Below, piece after piece: positions 1-8,285 of a stretch of DNA of 64,000 nucleotides. The DNA is from Mycolicibacterium sp. P1-18 (GTDB taxonomy: Bacteria > Actinomycetota > Actinomycetes > Mycobacteriales > Mycobacteriaceae): NCBI RefSeq assembly GCF_008329535.1, contig NZ_NPKR01000018.1:56176-120175 (forward strand). The letters run 5' to 3'. The notes below the pieces were generated by a model. It worked only from the letters and a program-made list of their open reading frames with translations. It made no database searches and was not told where the DNA came from. The position numbers and the translations under genes were made by a program. How positions within the stretch are numbered: position 1 is the stretch's first letter; the number at the start of each line of letters is the position of its first letter.

Positions 1-78
1 GGCCGCCGACATCTCCCGGTCCGCGACGAGCTTGGCCAGCCCGGTGGCGTCGTGGGCGCGGTACTCCTCGAAGTTCAT
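1..78 (-). CDS. Partial gene, N-terminus of a probable amidase
   Basis: Only the first 26 codons are in the window; the rest lies beyond the left edge. The ATG is at 78-76 and the peptide begins MNFEEYRAHDATGLAKLV. That opening (F-x-EY, then DATGLAxLV and a charged helix) is what amidase-signature enzymes of actinobacteria usually show before their catalytic Ser-Ser-Lys core, but the core is not visible here. It is transcribed leftward, like katE. The amidase call is inference from a short N-terminal resemblance; that a gene starts here is more secure. Confidence 0.4.
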   Translation of the reverse strand, partial: MNFEEYRAHDATGLAKLVADREMSAA

Positions 79-105
79 TGCCCGACTGTAGGTCCCGCGA
101 CCGCC

Positions 106-2214
106 CTACGTCCCGGCGGGCGGCACCGCCGAGGCCATCACCTTCGCCGCGCGGTCCCAGGCCCGGTGCATCCCGAGTTCGGCCACCAGGGTCGCCGTGA
201 ACGACTTGTCGACGTCGGCGGCGACCGCGATGCCGGCGCCCTTCAACGGAATGCGCGCGGCCTTGAGGACCGCCGTCCCGTCGCCCCACGCCGCGATCGC
301 CTTGCAGTGCCGGAAGGCCTCCTGCAACAGCACGACGAGCTTGATGTCGGCAGCCGTCGTGCCGCCCGCGACCACCACCGCGTCGAATTCGATCGAGCGG
401 GCGGTGGCGAAGGTCCGGTCGACCGTCACCGCCCGGCGCCCCGACTTCAGGACGCCGCCGACGGGAGCGACCACCAGGGCGGTCGCGCCGAGCGCGGCCA
501 GTGACTTGACCAGCTTGCCGATGCCGGCGAGGTCGGACCCGGCGTCGGCGACGATCCCGATCTTGCGACCGTCGATCGGACCGGGCTGGGCCACGATCTG
601 CACCAGGGCCGGCGACACGACCACGTCCGCCGGCGGGTTTCCCGTCGGCGCCGGCAGGCCGAGGCCGGCTGCCACCTGCTGACAGAGGTCGGCGTCGACG
701 TTGGCCAGTACCGCGAGTTGCCGTTCCTTGATCGCCTGTTCGTAGACCTTGCCCAGTTCGAAGGTGAACGCCTCCACGATGTGGGCCTTCTCCAACGTCG
801 TCATGCTCTGGTAGAACATGGCCGGCTGGGTGAAGTGGTCGTCGAAGGACGCGGGCTGCGCCCGCACCGCCGCACCCTCGATGCGCCGCGGCGTCTGCAC
901 GTACCCGCCGTGGTCTTCGTCTGCGGGGATCGGCTCGCCGTCGTCGACGCTGTTGGGGTGGTAGGGCGCCTGGCCGGTGTGAATGGCCGTCTGGTGCATG
1001 CCATCTCGCAGCATGTCGTTGACCGGGCAGCGCGGCCGGTTGATCGGCAACTGGGAGAAGTTGGGTCCGCCGAGACGGGTCAGCTGGGTGTCCAGGTAGG
1101 AGAAGAGCCGCGCCTGCATCAGCGGGTCGTTGGTCACCTCGATGCCCGGCACCAGGTGTCCCGTGTGGAACGCCACCTGTTCGGTTTCGGCGAAGTAGTT
1201 GGTGGGGTTGCGGTTCAGGGTCATCTTGCCGACGAGCTGCACCGGCACCAGTTCCTCGGGCACGATCTTGGTGGGGTCGAGAAGGTCGATGCCCTCGAAG
1301 GAGTCGGTCCCGTCGTCGGGCATGACCTGCACGCCCAGTTCGTATTCCAGGAACGCACCGGCCTCGATGCCGTCGGCCATGTCGCGGCGGTGGAAGTCCG
1401 GGTCACACCCGGCGGCGATCTGCGCCTCCTCCCACACCAGCGAGTGCACCCCGGCGACCGGCTTCCAGTGGAACTTGACCAGGCTGGTCGCGCCCTTGGC
1501 GTTGACGAGCCGGAAGGTGTGGACGCCGAAGCCCTCCATCGTGCGATAGGACCGCGGGATGCCGCGGTCGCTCATGTTCCACATGACGTGGTGGGTGGCC
1601 TCGGTGTGCAGCGACACGAAATCCCAGAAGGTGTCGTGCGCCGACTGTGCCTGGGGGATCTCGCGATCCGGGTGCGGCTTCCCGGCATGGATGACGTCGG
1701 GGAACTTGATGCCGTCCTGGATGAAGAAGACCGGCATGTTGTTGCCGACGAGGTCGAAGTTGCCCTCGTCGGTGTAGAACTTCACCGCGAATCCGCGGGT
1801 GTCGCGGACGGTGTCGGCCGATCCCCGGGATCCGAGCACCGTCGAGAAGCGGGTGAAGACCTCGGTCGTGGTGCCCTTCTTGCCGAGGAACCCCGCCTTG
1901 GTGAACTTGCCTGCGGTTCCGTAGGACTCGAACACGCCGTGCGCGGCCGCGCCGCGGGCGTGTACGACGCGCTCCGGGATGCGCTCGTGGTCGAAGTGCG
2001 TGATCTTCTCGCGGAGATGGAAGTCCTCCAGCAGGGTCGGGCCACGGGGACCGGCCTTGAGGGAGTGGTCGGTGTCCGGAATCCGCAGCCCCTGCGCGGT
2101 GGTGAGGTAGGCACCGGCTTGAGCGCGGGGATCGGCTTCTGCCACTTGGCCGTTGGTAACGCCAGTGGGACTGGCCGGCGTTGGTGCGGACTGGTCGGGC
2201 TTGCGAGCGGGCAT
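106..2214 (-). CDS. katE: Large-subunit (clade 2) catalase
   Basis: Haem catalase converting hydrogen peroxide to water and oxygen in the cytoplasm. At 702 residues it is HPII-sized rather than the roughly 480 of small-subunit catalases. Catalytic His is about residue 85 (VVHARG), distal Asn about 158 (VGNNMPVFF), and the haem-ligand Tyr lies in RLFSYLDTQL near 370. From about residue 545 there is the extra flavodoxin/DJ-1-like domain of clade 2 enzymes. ATG at 2214 follows a GAAGGAG-like ribosome site. Upstream are a SigF-like promoter (2269-2293) and a 15-bp palindrome (2304-2318), suggesting stationary-phase or general-stress expression, separate from the furA-katG unit behind it. Confidence 0.96.
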   Translation of the reverse strand: MPARKPDQSAPTPASPTGVTNGQVAEADPRAQAGAYLTTAQGLRIPDTDHSLKAGPRGPTLLEDFHLREKITHFDHERIPERVVHARGAAAHGVFESYGTAGKFTKAGFLGKKGTTTEVFTRFSTVLGSRGSADTVRDTRGFAVKFYTDEGNFDLVGNNMPVFFIQDGIKFPDVIHAGKPHPDREIPQAQSAHDTFWDFVSLHTEATHHVMWNMSDRGIPRSYRTMEGFGVHTFRLVNAKGATSLVKFHWKPVAGVHSLVWEEAQIAAGCDPDFHRRDMADGIEAGAFLEYELGVQVMPDDGTDSFEGIDLLDPTKIVPEELVPVQLVGKMTLNRNPTNYFAETEQVAFHTGHLVPGIEVTNDPLMQARLFSYLDTQLTRLGGPNFSQLPINRPRCPVNDMLRDGMHQTAIHTGQAPYHPNSVDDGEPIPADEDHGGYVQTPRRIEGAAVRAQPASFDDHFTQPAMFYQSMTTLEKAHIVEAFTFELGKVYEQAIKERQLAVLANVDADLCQQVAAGLGLPAPTGNPPADVVVSPALVQIVAQPGPIDGRKIGIVADAGSDLAGIGKLVKSLAALGATALVVAPVGGVLKSGRRAVTVDRTFATARSIEFDAVVVAGGTTAADIKLVVLLQEAFRHCKAIAAWGDGTAVLKAARIPLKGAGIAVAADVDKSFTATLVAELGMHRAWDRAAKVMASAVPPAGT

Positions 2215-2268
2215 GCTGCTCCTTCAGACGGGCAAGGCGTGACTTCGGCATCTGCTCAACCGGATTCA

Positions 2269-2293
2269 ATGCCCTTACCCGCATCGCCGAAAC
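2269..2293 (-). promoter_or_regulatory. SigF-like promoter of katE
   Basis: On the minus strand GGTTT (GTTT at 2293-2290) is followed after 15 nt by GGGCAT (2274-2269). Mycobacterial SigF promoters resemble GGTTT, 15-17 nt, GGGTA, so the -35 is perfect and the -10 has one change. It lies about 55 nt before the start codon. A second GGGTA occurs inside the spacer. Sequence inference only. Confidence 0.5.
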
Positions 2294-2303
2294 CTACGCG
2301 TGT

Positions 2304-2318
2304 CCACGAATTTCGTGG
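2304..2318. promoter_or_regulatory. Perfect 15-bp palindrome upstream of the katE promoter
   Basis: CCACGAA and TTCGTGG flank a single central T. It sits about 11 bp upstream of the katE -35 on the leftward strand, where an activator or repressor site would be placed. No regulator can be assigned from sequence. Confidence 0.4.
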
Positions 2319-2332
2319 CCCACGACGACGAA

Positions 2333-2360
2333 CGGGCCGGACCCCGAAGGATCCGGCCCG
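2333..2360 (-). terminator. Hairpin downstream of katG
   Basis: CGGGCCGGA (2333-2341) pairs with TCCGGCCCG (2352-2360) around a 10-nt interior that can add two more G-C pairs. It lies 36 bp beyond the katG stop and before the katE promoter elements. There is no U-tract, as is common for mycobacterial hairpin terminators. Confidence 0.6.
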
Positions 2361-2395
2361 CCGCCGAACAGCCGAGACGCGACGCGACGCGACGA

Positions 2396-4633
2396 TCAGC
2401 GCAAGTCGAACCGATCGAGGTCCATGACCTTCACCCAGGCCGCGACGAAGTCCTCGACGAACCGCTGCCGGTTGTCGTCCTGTGCGTAGACCTCGGCGAC
2501 GGCGCGCAGCACCGAGTTCGAGCCGAACACCAGGTCGTTGGCCGTGGCCGTCCACCTGAGCTCGCCCGTGGACCGGTCGGTGCCCTCGTAGACGTTCTCA
2601 CTGGTCTGCGACGGCTTCCACTGCGTCGACATGTCGAGCAGGTTGACGAAGAAGTCGTTGCTCAGCTGACCCGGCTTGTCGGTGAAGACACCGTGCTTGC
2701 TGCCACCGTGATTGGCGCCGATCGCCCGGAGGCCACCGACGAGCACCGTCATCTCCGGGGCGGTGAGGTCCAGGAAGTAGGCCTTGTCGACCAGGAGCTT
2801 CTCCACCGCCGTCTTCTCGCCGGGCCGGATGTAGTTACGGAATCCGTCGGCGCGAGGTTCGAGCACCGCGAACGAGTCCACGTCGGTCTCGGCCTGCGTG
2901 GCGTCGGTCCGTCCCGGCGCGAAGTGCACGTCGATCTCGTATCCCGCGTCCCTGGCGGCCTTCTCGACCGCCGCGGACCCGGCCAGCACGATGACGTCGG
3001 CGAGCGACACCTTCTTGCCGCCGGTCGCCGAGGCGTTGAAGTCCTGCTGGATCCGCTCGAGCGCGGGCAGCACCGACGCCAGTTCGGAGGGCTCGTTGAC
3101 CTCCCAGTTGCGCTGCGGCTCGAGGCGAAGCCGTGCGCCGTTGGCACCACCGCGCTTGTCGGTGCTGCGGAAGCTCGACGCCGCCGCCCACGCGGTCTTG
3201 ATCAGTTGCGGTACGCCGATGCCTGCGTTGAGCACCGCGGTCTTAAGCGAGGCGACGTCGTCGGCGTCGATCAGCGCATGGTCGACGGCGGGCACGGGGT
3301 CCTGCCACGGCTGCGGCTCGGGCACCCACGGCCCCAGGTAGCGGGTGACCGGTCCCATGTCGCGGTGCAGCAGCTTGTACCAGGCCCTGGCGAACGCGTC
3401 GTTGAGCTCCTCGGGATGGTCGAGCCACCGCCGGGTGATCGGGCCGTAGATCGGGTCGACCCGCATCGAGACGTCGGTGACGAGCATCGTGGGCTTGCGC
3501 TTCTTCGTGGCGTCGAAGGGATCGGGGATTATGTCCTCGGCGTCCTTGGCCTCGAATTGCCATGCGCCGGCAGGACTCTTGGTCAGCTCCCACTCGTGGC
3601 CGTAGAGCAGTTCGAGGTAGGCGTTGCTCCACTTGGTCGGCGTGGGGGTCCACACCACCTCGAGCCCGCTGGTGATGGTGTCGCCGCCCTTGCCGGAGGC
3701 GTAGGCGCACTTCCAGCCCAGGCCCTGCTGCTCGATGGGCGCGCCCTCGGGCTCGGGGCCGACCAACTCGGGGTCGCCGGCGCCGTGGGTCTTGCCGAGG
3801 GTGTGCCCGCCGACGATCAGCGCGGCGGTCTCCTCGTCGTTCATGGCCATCCGGCCGAACGTCACGCGGATGTCGTGGGCGGCGGCCAGCGGATCCGGCT
3901 TGCCCTCCGGGCCTTCGGGATTGACGTAGATCAGGCCCATGGTGGTCGCGCCGTAGGGCTCGGCCAGCTCGCGTTCGCCGGAGTACCGCTTGTCGGTACC
4001 CATCCAGGTGTCCTCCTGGCCGAAGAGGATCTCCTCGGGCTCCCAGATGTCCTCGCGACCGAAGCCGAAGCCGAACGTCTCGAAGTCGGCCGACTCCAGC
4101 GCGACGTTGCCGGCGAACACGATCAGGTCGGCCCAGGAGATCTTGTTGCCGTACTTCTGCTTGACCGGCCACAGCAACCGGCGGGCCTTGTCGAGGTTGG
4201 CGTTGTCGGGCCAGCTGTTCAGCGGAGCGAAGCGCTGGCTGCCCTGTCCGCCGCCACCGCGCCCGTCGAAGATGCGGTAGGTGCCGGCGGAGTGCCAGCT
4301 CATCCGGATGAACAAGCCCGCGTAGCTGCCGTAGTCGGCGGGCCACCAGTCCTGCGACGTCGTGATCACCGACAGCACGTCGGCCTTCAGCGCGTCGACG
4401 TCGAGCTTCGCGAACTCCTCCGCGTAGTCGAAGTCCGCCCCGAGGGGGTTGCCCTTCTCGGACTGACGATGCAGCACCGAGACGTCGACCTGTTCGGGCC
4501 ACCAGTCCTGGTTGCGCAGTGGCGCATGGGCTTTGGGTTCGGGGGAATGGATCGCCGGGTTCTCGCTCTCGCTGTTGGAGCGAGTTCCGGAGGCAGGGGC
4601 TGGCGGGCGGCTATCGGATGTATCGGTTGACAC
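2396..4633 (-). CDS. katG: Catalase-peroxidase KatG
   Basis: Bifunctional haem catalase-peroxidase of 745 residues, the usual length, and in M. tuberculosis the activator of isoniazid. Distal Arg110, Trp113 and His114 are in FIRMSWHSAGTYR; proximal His277 is in IVGGHTLG; the Met-Tyr-Trp crosslink partners are Trp113, Tyr236 and Met262. The residue matching M. tuberculosis Ser315 is Ser322 (DTITSGLEVV), so the common resistance position is wild-type-like. The start is GTG at 4633, 5 nt after GGAAGGA; the same frame stays open further upstream, through the region overlapping furA, but that is not coding. It follows furA by 34 bp, and in mycobacteria the pair is co-transcribed with katG mRNA processed in between. 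Confidence 0.97.
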   Translation of the reverse strand: MSTDTSDSRPPAPASGTRSNSESENPAIHSPEPKAHAPLRNQDWWPEQVDVSVLHRQSEKGNPLGADFDYAEEFAKLDVDALKADVLSVITTSQDWWPADYGSYAGLFIRMSWHSAGTYRIFDGRGGGGQGSQRFAPLNSWPDNANLDKARRLLWPVKQKYGNKISWADLIVFAGNVALESADFETFGFGFGREDIWEPEEILFGQEDTWMGTDKRYSGERELAEPYGATTMGLIYVNPEGPEGKPDPLAAAHDIRVTFGRMAMNDEETAALIVGGHTLGKTHGAGDPELVGPEPEGAPIEQQGLGWKCAYASGKGGDTITSGLEVVWTPTPTKWSNAYLELLYGHEWELTKSPAGAWQFEAKDAEDIIPDPFDATKKRKPTMLVTDVSMRVDPIYGPITRRWLDHPEELNDAFARAWYKLLHRDMGPVTRYLGPWVPEPQPWQDPVPAVDHALIDADDVASLKTAVLNAGIGVPQLIKTAWAAASSFRSTDKRGGANGARLRLEPQRNWEVNEPSELASVLPALERIQQDFNASATGGKKVSLADVIVLAGSAAVEKAARDAGYEIDVHFAPGRTDATQAETDVDSFAVLEPRADGFRNYIRPGEKTAVEKLLVDKAYFLDLTAPEMTVLVGGLRAIGANHGGSKHGVFTDKPGQLSNDFFVNLLDMSTQWKPSQTSENVYEGTDRSTGELRWTATANDLVFGSNSVLRAVAEVYAQDDNRQRFVEDFVAAWVKVMDLDRFDLR

Positions 4634-4667
4634 GACGTTCCTTCCGGGGTTGACGAAACGGGCTGTT

Positions 4668-5126
4668 TCACGGGGTGGATCGAGCGGGGCTGACCGCCGA
4701 ACAGTCGGCACAGTAGCCCCAGTAGATGACTTCCGCCTCGTCGACGGTGAAGCCCTCGAGATGACCGTCATCCGACGGTACGAGGCACGGCGCCTCGCCG
4801 ACGGCGCAGTCGACGTCGGCGACCGCACCGCACGACCGGCACACGACGTGATGGTGGTTGTCACCGACGCGCGACTCGTAACGGGCCACCGACCCGGCGG
4901 GCTGGATGCGTCGCACCAGTCCGACGGCGGTGAGCGCACCGAGTGCGTCGTAGACGGTCTGATGCGAGACGTCGGGCACTTCGGTGCGGGCGGCGCGGGT
5001 GATGGTCTCGGTGTCGGCGTGAGGATTGGCGTACACGGCGCCAAGCACGGCGACCCGCGGCCGCGTTACCCGAAGCGCCGCCTCACGCAGCAGCCGCTGA
5101 AACTCGACTGAAGCACCCACGGGCAC
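4668..5126 (-). CDS. furA: Fur-family repressor FurA
   Basis: Redox- and metal-responsive Fur-family regulator of katG and of itself. An N-terminal winged helix (about residues 10-85, with SHQTVYDALGAL as recognition region) is followed by the metal-binding dimerisation part with HHHVVCRSCG and a terminal YCADCS. The 152-residue frame begins with GTG at 5126. A -10-like TAGACT lies only 1 nt before that GTG but exactly 7 nt before a second GTG at 5120, which would give a leaderless mRNA and a 150-residue protein. I think 5120 is the more likely start. katG follows 34 bp downstream. Confidence 0.95.
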   Translation of the reverse strand: MPVGASVEFQRLLREAALRVTRPRVAVLGAVYANPHADTETITRAARTEVPDVSHQTVYDALGALTAVGLVRRIQPAGSVARYESRVGDNHHHVVCRSCGAVADVDCAVGEAPCLVPSDDGHLEGFTVDEAEVIYWGYCADCSAVSPARSTP

Positions 5127-5127
5127 C

Positions 5128-5157
5128 AGTCTAAGGACGCTTTCTGGAACGAGTCAA
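5128..5157 (-). promoter_or_regulatory. furA promoter, probably leaderless
   Basis: On the minus strand TTGACT (5157-5152), an 18-nt spacer and TAGACT (5133-5128) form a housekeeping-type promoter. Transcription starting 7 nt further would begin at the GTG at 5120. The -35 overlaps the last codons of the upstream DUF3140 gene. FurA is reported to autoregulate at this location in M. tuberculosis and M. smegmatis. Confidence 0.6.
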
Positions 5158-5504
5158 GACTTCTTCTTCAGGGGATCGTGGCCCCAGTTCATCAGCGAAT
5201 AGCGCCACTTCGTGTCCTCGACGTTCCCCGACGGCCGTTGCGCAAGATGGCGTTTGACGTAGCCGACCACCTTGCGCATGTGCTCGTAGTCGCCGTGGGA
5301 GAGGTCCGACTTCTTCTTCTCGAGGATCTTGGCGATGTGGCGGCCGCTCTCGTGGCCGGTCGACTCGCCGCCGCCGTCGGACTTCTGCCCCACCGCCTTG
5401 GAGTCGTCACCGTCGAGCCACCCGCGCAGCTCCGACGCGGTCATGTTGACCGCACCCGAGAATTCCTTCCACGTCCGCTGCCGCTCGACGTCGTCGTCCA
5501 CCAT
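5154..5504 (-). CDS. DUF3140-like small soluble protein
   Basis: A 116-residue, charged, soluble protein of unknown function. The N-terminal part (WKEFSGAVNMTASELRGWL) and a later DYEHMRKVVGYVKRHL segment match what I know of the DUF3140 family, found in actinobacteria and other soil bacteria; the middle is Gly/Ser/Lys rich and the C-terminus ends in lysines. ATG at 5504 is chosen over an upstream GTG because GGGGAG lies 5 nt before it. A SigF-like promoter lies upstream. Its stop overlaps the furA -35. No signal peptide or membrane segment. Confidence 0.7.
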   Translation of the reverse strand: MVDDDVERQRTWKEFSGAVNMTASELRGWLDGDDSKAVGQKSDGGGESTGHESGRHIAKILEKKKSDLSHGDYEHMRKVVGYVKRHLAQRPSGNVEDTKWRYSLMNWGHDPLKKKS

Positions 5505-5559
5505 CGCGCTCCCCACAGTCCGAGTGCCCACCGAGTGCTCATTGCCACGCGCCGGTCAC

Positions 5560-5584
5560 CTACCCCGTGGGGAGCCGGGAAAAC
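5560..5584 (-). promoter_or_regulatory. SigF-like promoter of the DUF3140 gene
   Basis: On the minus strand GGTTT (GTTT at 5584-5581), 15-nt spacer, GGGTAG (5565-5560). Both elements match the mycobacterial SigF pattern almost perfectly. The start codon is about 55 nt downstream. Confidence 0.6.
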
Positions 5585-5594
5585 CCCGGGTCGA

Positions 5595-6050
5595 TCAGTC
5601 GTCGTCGGACTCGGTGCGCCCGGCCATCGTCGTGTAGTCCTCCTGAACGGTCTCGCCGTCCTGGTTGACGATCCAGCTGCGCAACGTCAGCACGTCGGCA
5701 CCGAAGGCCCGCCGCAGGGAGTCGATGCGGATGCGGCAGCGCAGCACGTCGCCGGCCTTGATCGGCTTGAGGAACTTCAGGCCCTGCTCGGCCTGGATGA
5801 GCCGCTCGTCGGTGATGGTGATGCCCGCGTCGTCGAAGAACGCCATCTGGGCGTGGTAGCCGAAGACGGAGATGAAGGTCAACGGCGCCAGGATCTCGTC
5901 GTGCCCCAGGGCACGCGCGGCGTCCTCGTCGGCGTAGGCGGGATCGTCGTTCTTCACGGCGACCGCATATTGGCGGACCGCTTCGCGTCCGACCACGTAG
6001 TGATCGGGGTACTCGTAGGTCATCCCCACGATGTCCGGTGACAGCGCCAT
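5595..6050 (-). CDS. HadA-like hot-dog (3R)-hydroxyacyl dehydratase
   Basis: A 151-residue hot-dog-fold protein closely resembling HadA, the subunit that with HadB dehydrates 3-hydroxyacyl-ACP in mycolic acid elongation. The opening MALSPDIVGMTYEYPDHY and LAPLTFISVFGYHAQ match the HadA/HadC family, in which the non-catalytic subunit binds the acyl chain and HadB supplies catalytic Asp-His. No hadB or hadC is adjacent, so it is an orphan paralogue. It is transcribed leftward, away from the glycosyltransferase cluster. Partner and substrate are unknown. Confidence 0.8.
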   Translation of the reverse strand: MALSPDIVGMTYEYPDHYVVGREAVRQYAVAVKNDDPAYADEDAARALGHDEILAPLTFISVFGYHAQMAFFDDAGITITDERLIQAEQGLKFLKPIKAGDVLRCRIRIDSLRRAFGADVLTLRSWIVNQDGETVQEDYTTMAGRTESDDD

Positions 6051-6127
6051 GGGTGACGAATCTAGCTGGCGAAGCGGCGCCGGCGGCCAGGTGTCCCGAC
6101 CTCGGCGGAGTCCATGCGGGTTGAGAC

Positions 6128-6152
6128 GTTACAACCCCCGCGGACCGGGTAC
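6128..6152 (+). promoter_or_regulatory. SigF-like promoter of the glycosyltransferase cluster
   Basis: GTTA (6128-6131), 15-nt spacer, GGGTAC (6147-6152). The -10 is a strong SigF match; the -35 has one mismatch. It lies about 50 nt before the first glycosyltransferase start. Confidence 0.4.
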
Positions 6153-6202
6153 GTACCAATCCGCGTGGTCCGTCCGATGGATCATCATCGGAAGGAGTGC
6201 GT

Positions 6203-7378
6203 GTGGTCGTGCTGACGTCGTGTTTGGACATCGCCCTCATCGCACACAACCGGTTTCCCATCCGCCAGCCATTCTCCGGTGGCCTCGAGGCCCACGTCTG
6301 GCACCTGGCGCGCTCGCTCGCCGAGGAAGGACACCGGGTCACCCTCTTCGCCTCTGCCGACTCCGACGTGGGTTCCGACCTGCCCGGCCTGACGATCAGC
6401 CCGCTGTCGCGCAGCGCGGCCGCCGACCGTCCCTTCCCGCTGCCCGGCGCGGTCTGGGAGTCCAACCAGCACGCCTACCTGGACCTCATGGGCCGGCTCG
6501 TCGACCAGCACGGCCACCGCTTCGACGTCATCCACAACCACGCGCTGCACCACGTGCCCATCCACCTCGCGCCACACCTCCCCACGCCGATGCTCACCAC
6601 GCTGCACACCCCGCCGATCCCGTGGCTCGAGTCGGCGATCGGAGCGACCGGCGGCGCGGGTTCGGCCTTCGCGGCGGTCAGCGGCTACACCGCCGAGGAC
6701 TGGCGCCACGTCGTGGCCGACCGCATGCACGTGGTGCCCAACGGCGTCGACCCCGGATGCTGGCCGCCGGGCTCCGGCGGGGACTACCTGGTCTGGTCGG
6801 GCCGACTGGTTCCCGAGAAGGGCACGCACCTCGCCATCGCGGCGGCGGCGCTGGCTGGGCGTCGTCTCGTGCTGGCCGGACCCATCGGGAACGCGGAGTA
6901 CTTCCGCGAGGCAGTCGCCCCGCACCTCAGCGAAAGGGTCTGCTACGCAGGGCACCTCGACCAGAAGCGGCTCGCCTCCCTGGTCGGTGGCGCGGCTGCC
7001 GCGCTGGTGACCCCACTCTGGGACGAACCGTACTGCCTGGTCGCCGCCGAGTCGGCGACGTGCGGCACCCCCGTCGTCGCCTTCGCCCGCGGCGGCATCC
7101 CCGAGGTGATCGACGCCCAGAGCGGCCGACTGGTCGCGGCCGGAGACGTCGCCGCCATGGCGGCGGCGATCCCCGAGGCAATCCAACTCTCGCGGGACGC
7201 GGTGCGCCACAGCGCCGTCGCGCGATGCAGCGCCCGCTCCATGGTGACGCGGTACCTCGCGATCTACCGCAACCTCATCGACGAACGGAACTCCGCCGAC
7301 CATGATTGGCTACTACGTGCATCACCACGGTCGCGGACACCTCTCCCGAGCGACGAGCATCTGCGCACGTCTGCGTGA
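6203..7378 (+). CDS. GT4-family (GT-B fold) glycosyltransferase
   Basis: Retaining glycosyltransferase transferring an activated sugar to an unknown acceptor. N-terminal half has FSGGLEAHVWHLARSLAEEGH, the usual acceptor-side loop; the C-terminal half has VVPNGVD, WSGRLVPEKGTHLAI and the EX7E pair in EPYCLVAAE, which bind the nucleotide sugar. GTG at 6203 is 5 nt after AAGGAG; GTG codons at 6197 and 6209 are alternatives. About 391 residues, no signal peptide. First of three glycosyltransferase genes; its last 77 nt overlap the next gene, so co-translation is likely. Confidence 0.85.
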   Translation: MVVLTSCLDIALIAHNRFPIRQPFSGGLEAHVWHLARSLAEEGHRVTLFASADSDVGSDLPGLTISPLSRSAAADRPFPLPGAVWESNQHAYLDLMGRLVDQHGHRFDVIHNHALHHVPIHLAPHLPTPMLTTLHTPPIPWLESAIGATGGAGSAFAAVSGYTAEDWRHVVADRMHVVPNGVDPGCWPPGSGGDYLVWSGRLVPEKGTHLAIAAAALAGRRLVLAGPIGNAEYFREAVAPHLSERVCYAGHLDQKRLASLVGGAAAALVTPLWDEPYCLVAAESATCGTPVVAFARGGIPEVIDAQSGRLVAAGDVAAMAAAIPEAIQLSRDAVRHSAVARCSARSMVTRYLAIYRNLIDERNSADHDWLLRASPRSRTPLPSDEHLRTSA

Positions 7379-8285
7379 GCCCGTGACCATGCTGTCGTCG
7401 CTCGCGATCGAGGCGCAGCCCGGAGTGCAGACGGTCCTGCTGCCACGCGACGACGACGGGGAGAGCTTTCCCGACACCGACGCCAACGGTGCGCTGCATT
7501 GGGTTCCGCTGCGCAACAAGGGGTTACGCGACCGCATGGCCATGATCGCCGAATGGGTCTCGATTCACCGGCCGACGGTGATGGTCGTCGACGTGTCGGT
7601 CGAGGTCACCCTGCTGGTACGCCTGCTGGGCATCCCCGTCGTCGTGGTCGCCATGCCCGGCGAGCGGACCGACGCACCGCACGAACTGGCCTACCGCGTC
7701 GCCGAGCACATCCTCGCGGCATGGCCGGAGAGCCTCTACGAGCCGCCGTGGCTCGCACCGCACTCGGCGAAGACCACCTACGTCGGCGGTATCAGCCGCT
7801 TCGACGGCCGTCCCCGCCCGACAGGCTCCCCGGATCACCGCCCCGGCGTCCTGGTGCTCAACGGTTCGGGCGGCGCCGATCTGGACGTCACTTCCGTAAA
7901 CCGTTGCGCTGCCGAATATCCGGAATTCAGATGGTCCTCGTTGGGAGTGGCCGGCGGACCGTGGGTCGAGGACCCATGGCCCCAGCTGTGCACCGCCGAC
8001 GTGGTGGTCTCCTCGGCCGGTCAGGGTTCGGTCGCCGACATCGCCGCGGCCGGCCGCCCGGCGATCATCATCGCCGCCGATCGCCCGTTCGTCGAACAGC
8101 GGGCGATGGCCGAAGCCCTGGAACGCGCCGGCCTCGCGGTGGTGCGCCCGCGGTGGCCGGACCTGGCGGACTGGCCACGCCTCATCGACGACGCGCGGGC
8201 CCTCGGCTCGGACGTGTGGGCACGGTGGCGGACCGCGGACGCGGCCGCCCGGGCGGCGTCGTTGATCGAACGGGTGGCGTCGTGA
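7302..8285 (+). CDS. MurG/GT28-like glycosyltransferase
   Basis: A 327-residue GT-B protein. It opens with MIGYYVHHHGRGHLSRA, like the Gly/His-rich first loop of UDP-glycosyltransferases, and its C-terminal half has SSAGQGSVADIAAAGRPAI followed by PFVEQRAMAEALERAG, the classical sugar-nucleotide region of GT28/GT1 enzymes. The unusually long 77-nt overlap with the upstream gene and a 4-nt overlap (GTGA) with the downstream one make a tightly coupled trio. Substrate unknown; a cell-envelope or stress glycoconjugate is possible. Confidence 0.75.
   Translation: MIGYYVHHHGRGHLSRATSICARLREPVTMLSSLAIEAQPGVQTVLLPRDDDGESFPDTDANGALHWVPLRNKGLRDRMAMIAEWVSIHRPTVMVVDVSVEVTLLVRLLGIPVVVVAMPGERTDAPHELAYRVAEHILAAWPESLYEPPWLAPHSAKTTYVGGISRFDGRPRPTGSPDHRPGVLVLNGSGGADLDVTSVNRCAAEYPEFRWSSLGVAGGPWVEDPWPQLCTADVVVSSAGQGSVADIAAAGRPAIIIAADRPFVEQRAMAEALERAGLAVVRPRWPDLADWPRLIDDARALGSDVWARWRTADAAARAASLIERVAS

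Noticed and set aside
718..2427. Rightward open frame of about 569 codons opposite katE
   Set aside because: Antisense shadow of katE with no ribosome site, no domain and biased composition.
2300..4630. Long rightward open frame (about 776 codons) opposite katG
   Set aside because: It is antisense to a full-length katG with every active-site motif; long antisense frames are common in very GC-rich DNA, and the translation is Gly/Val/Leu/Arg-rich with no domain.
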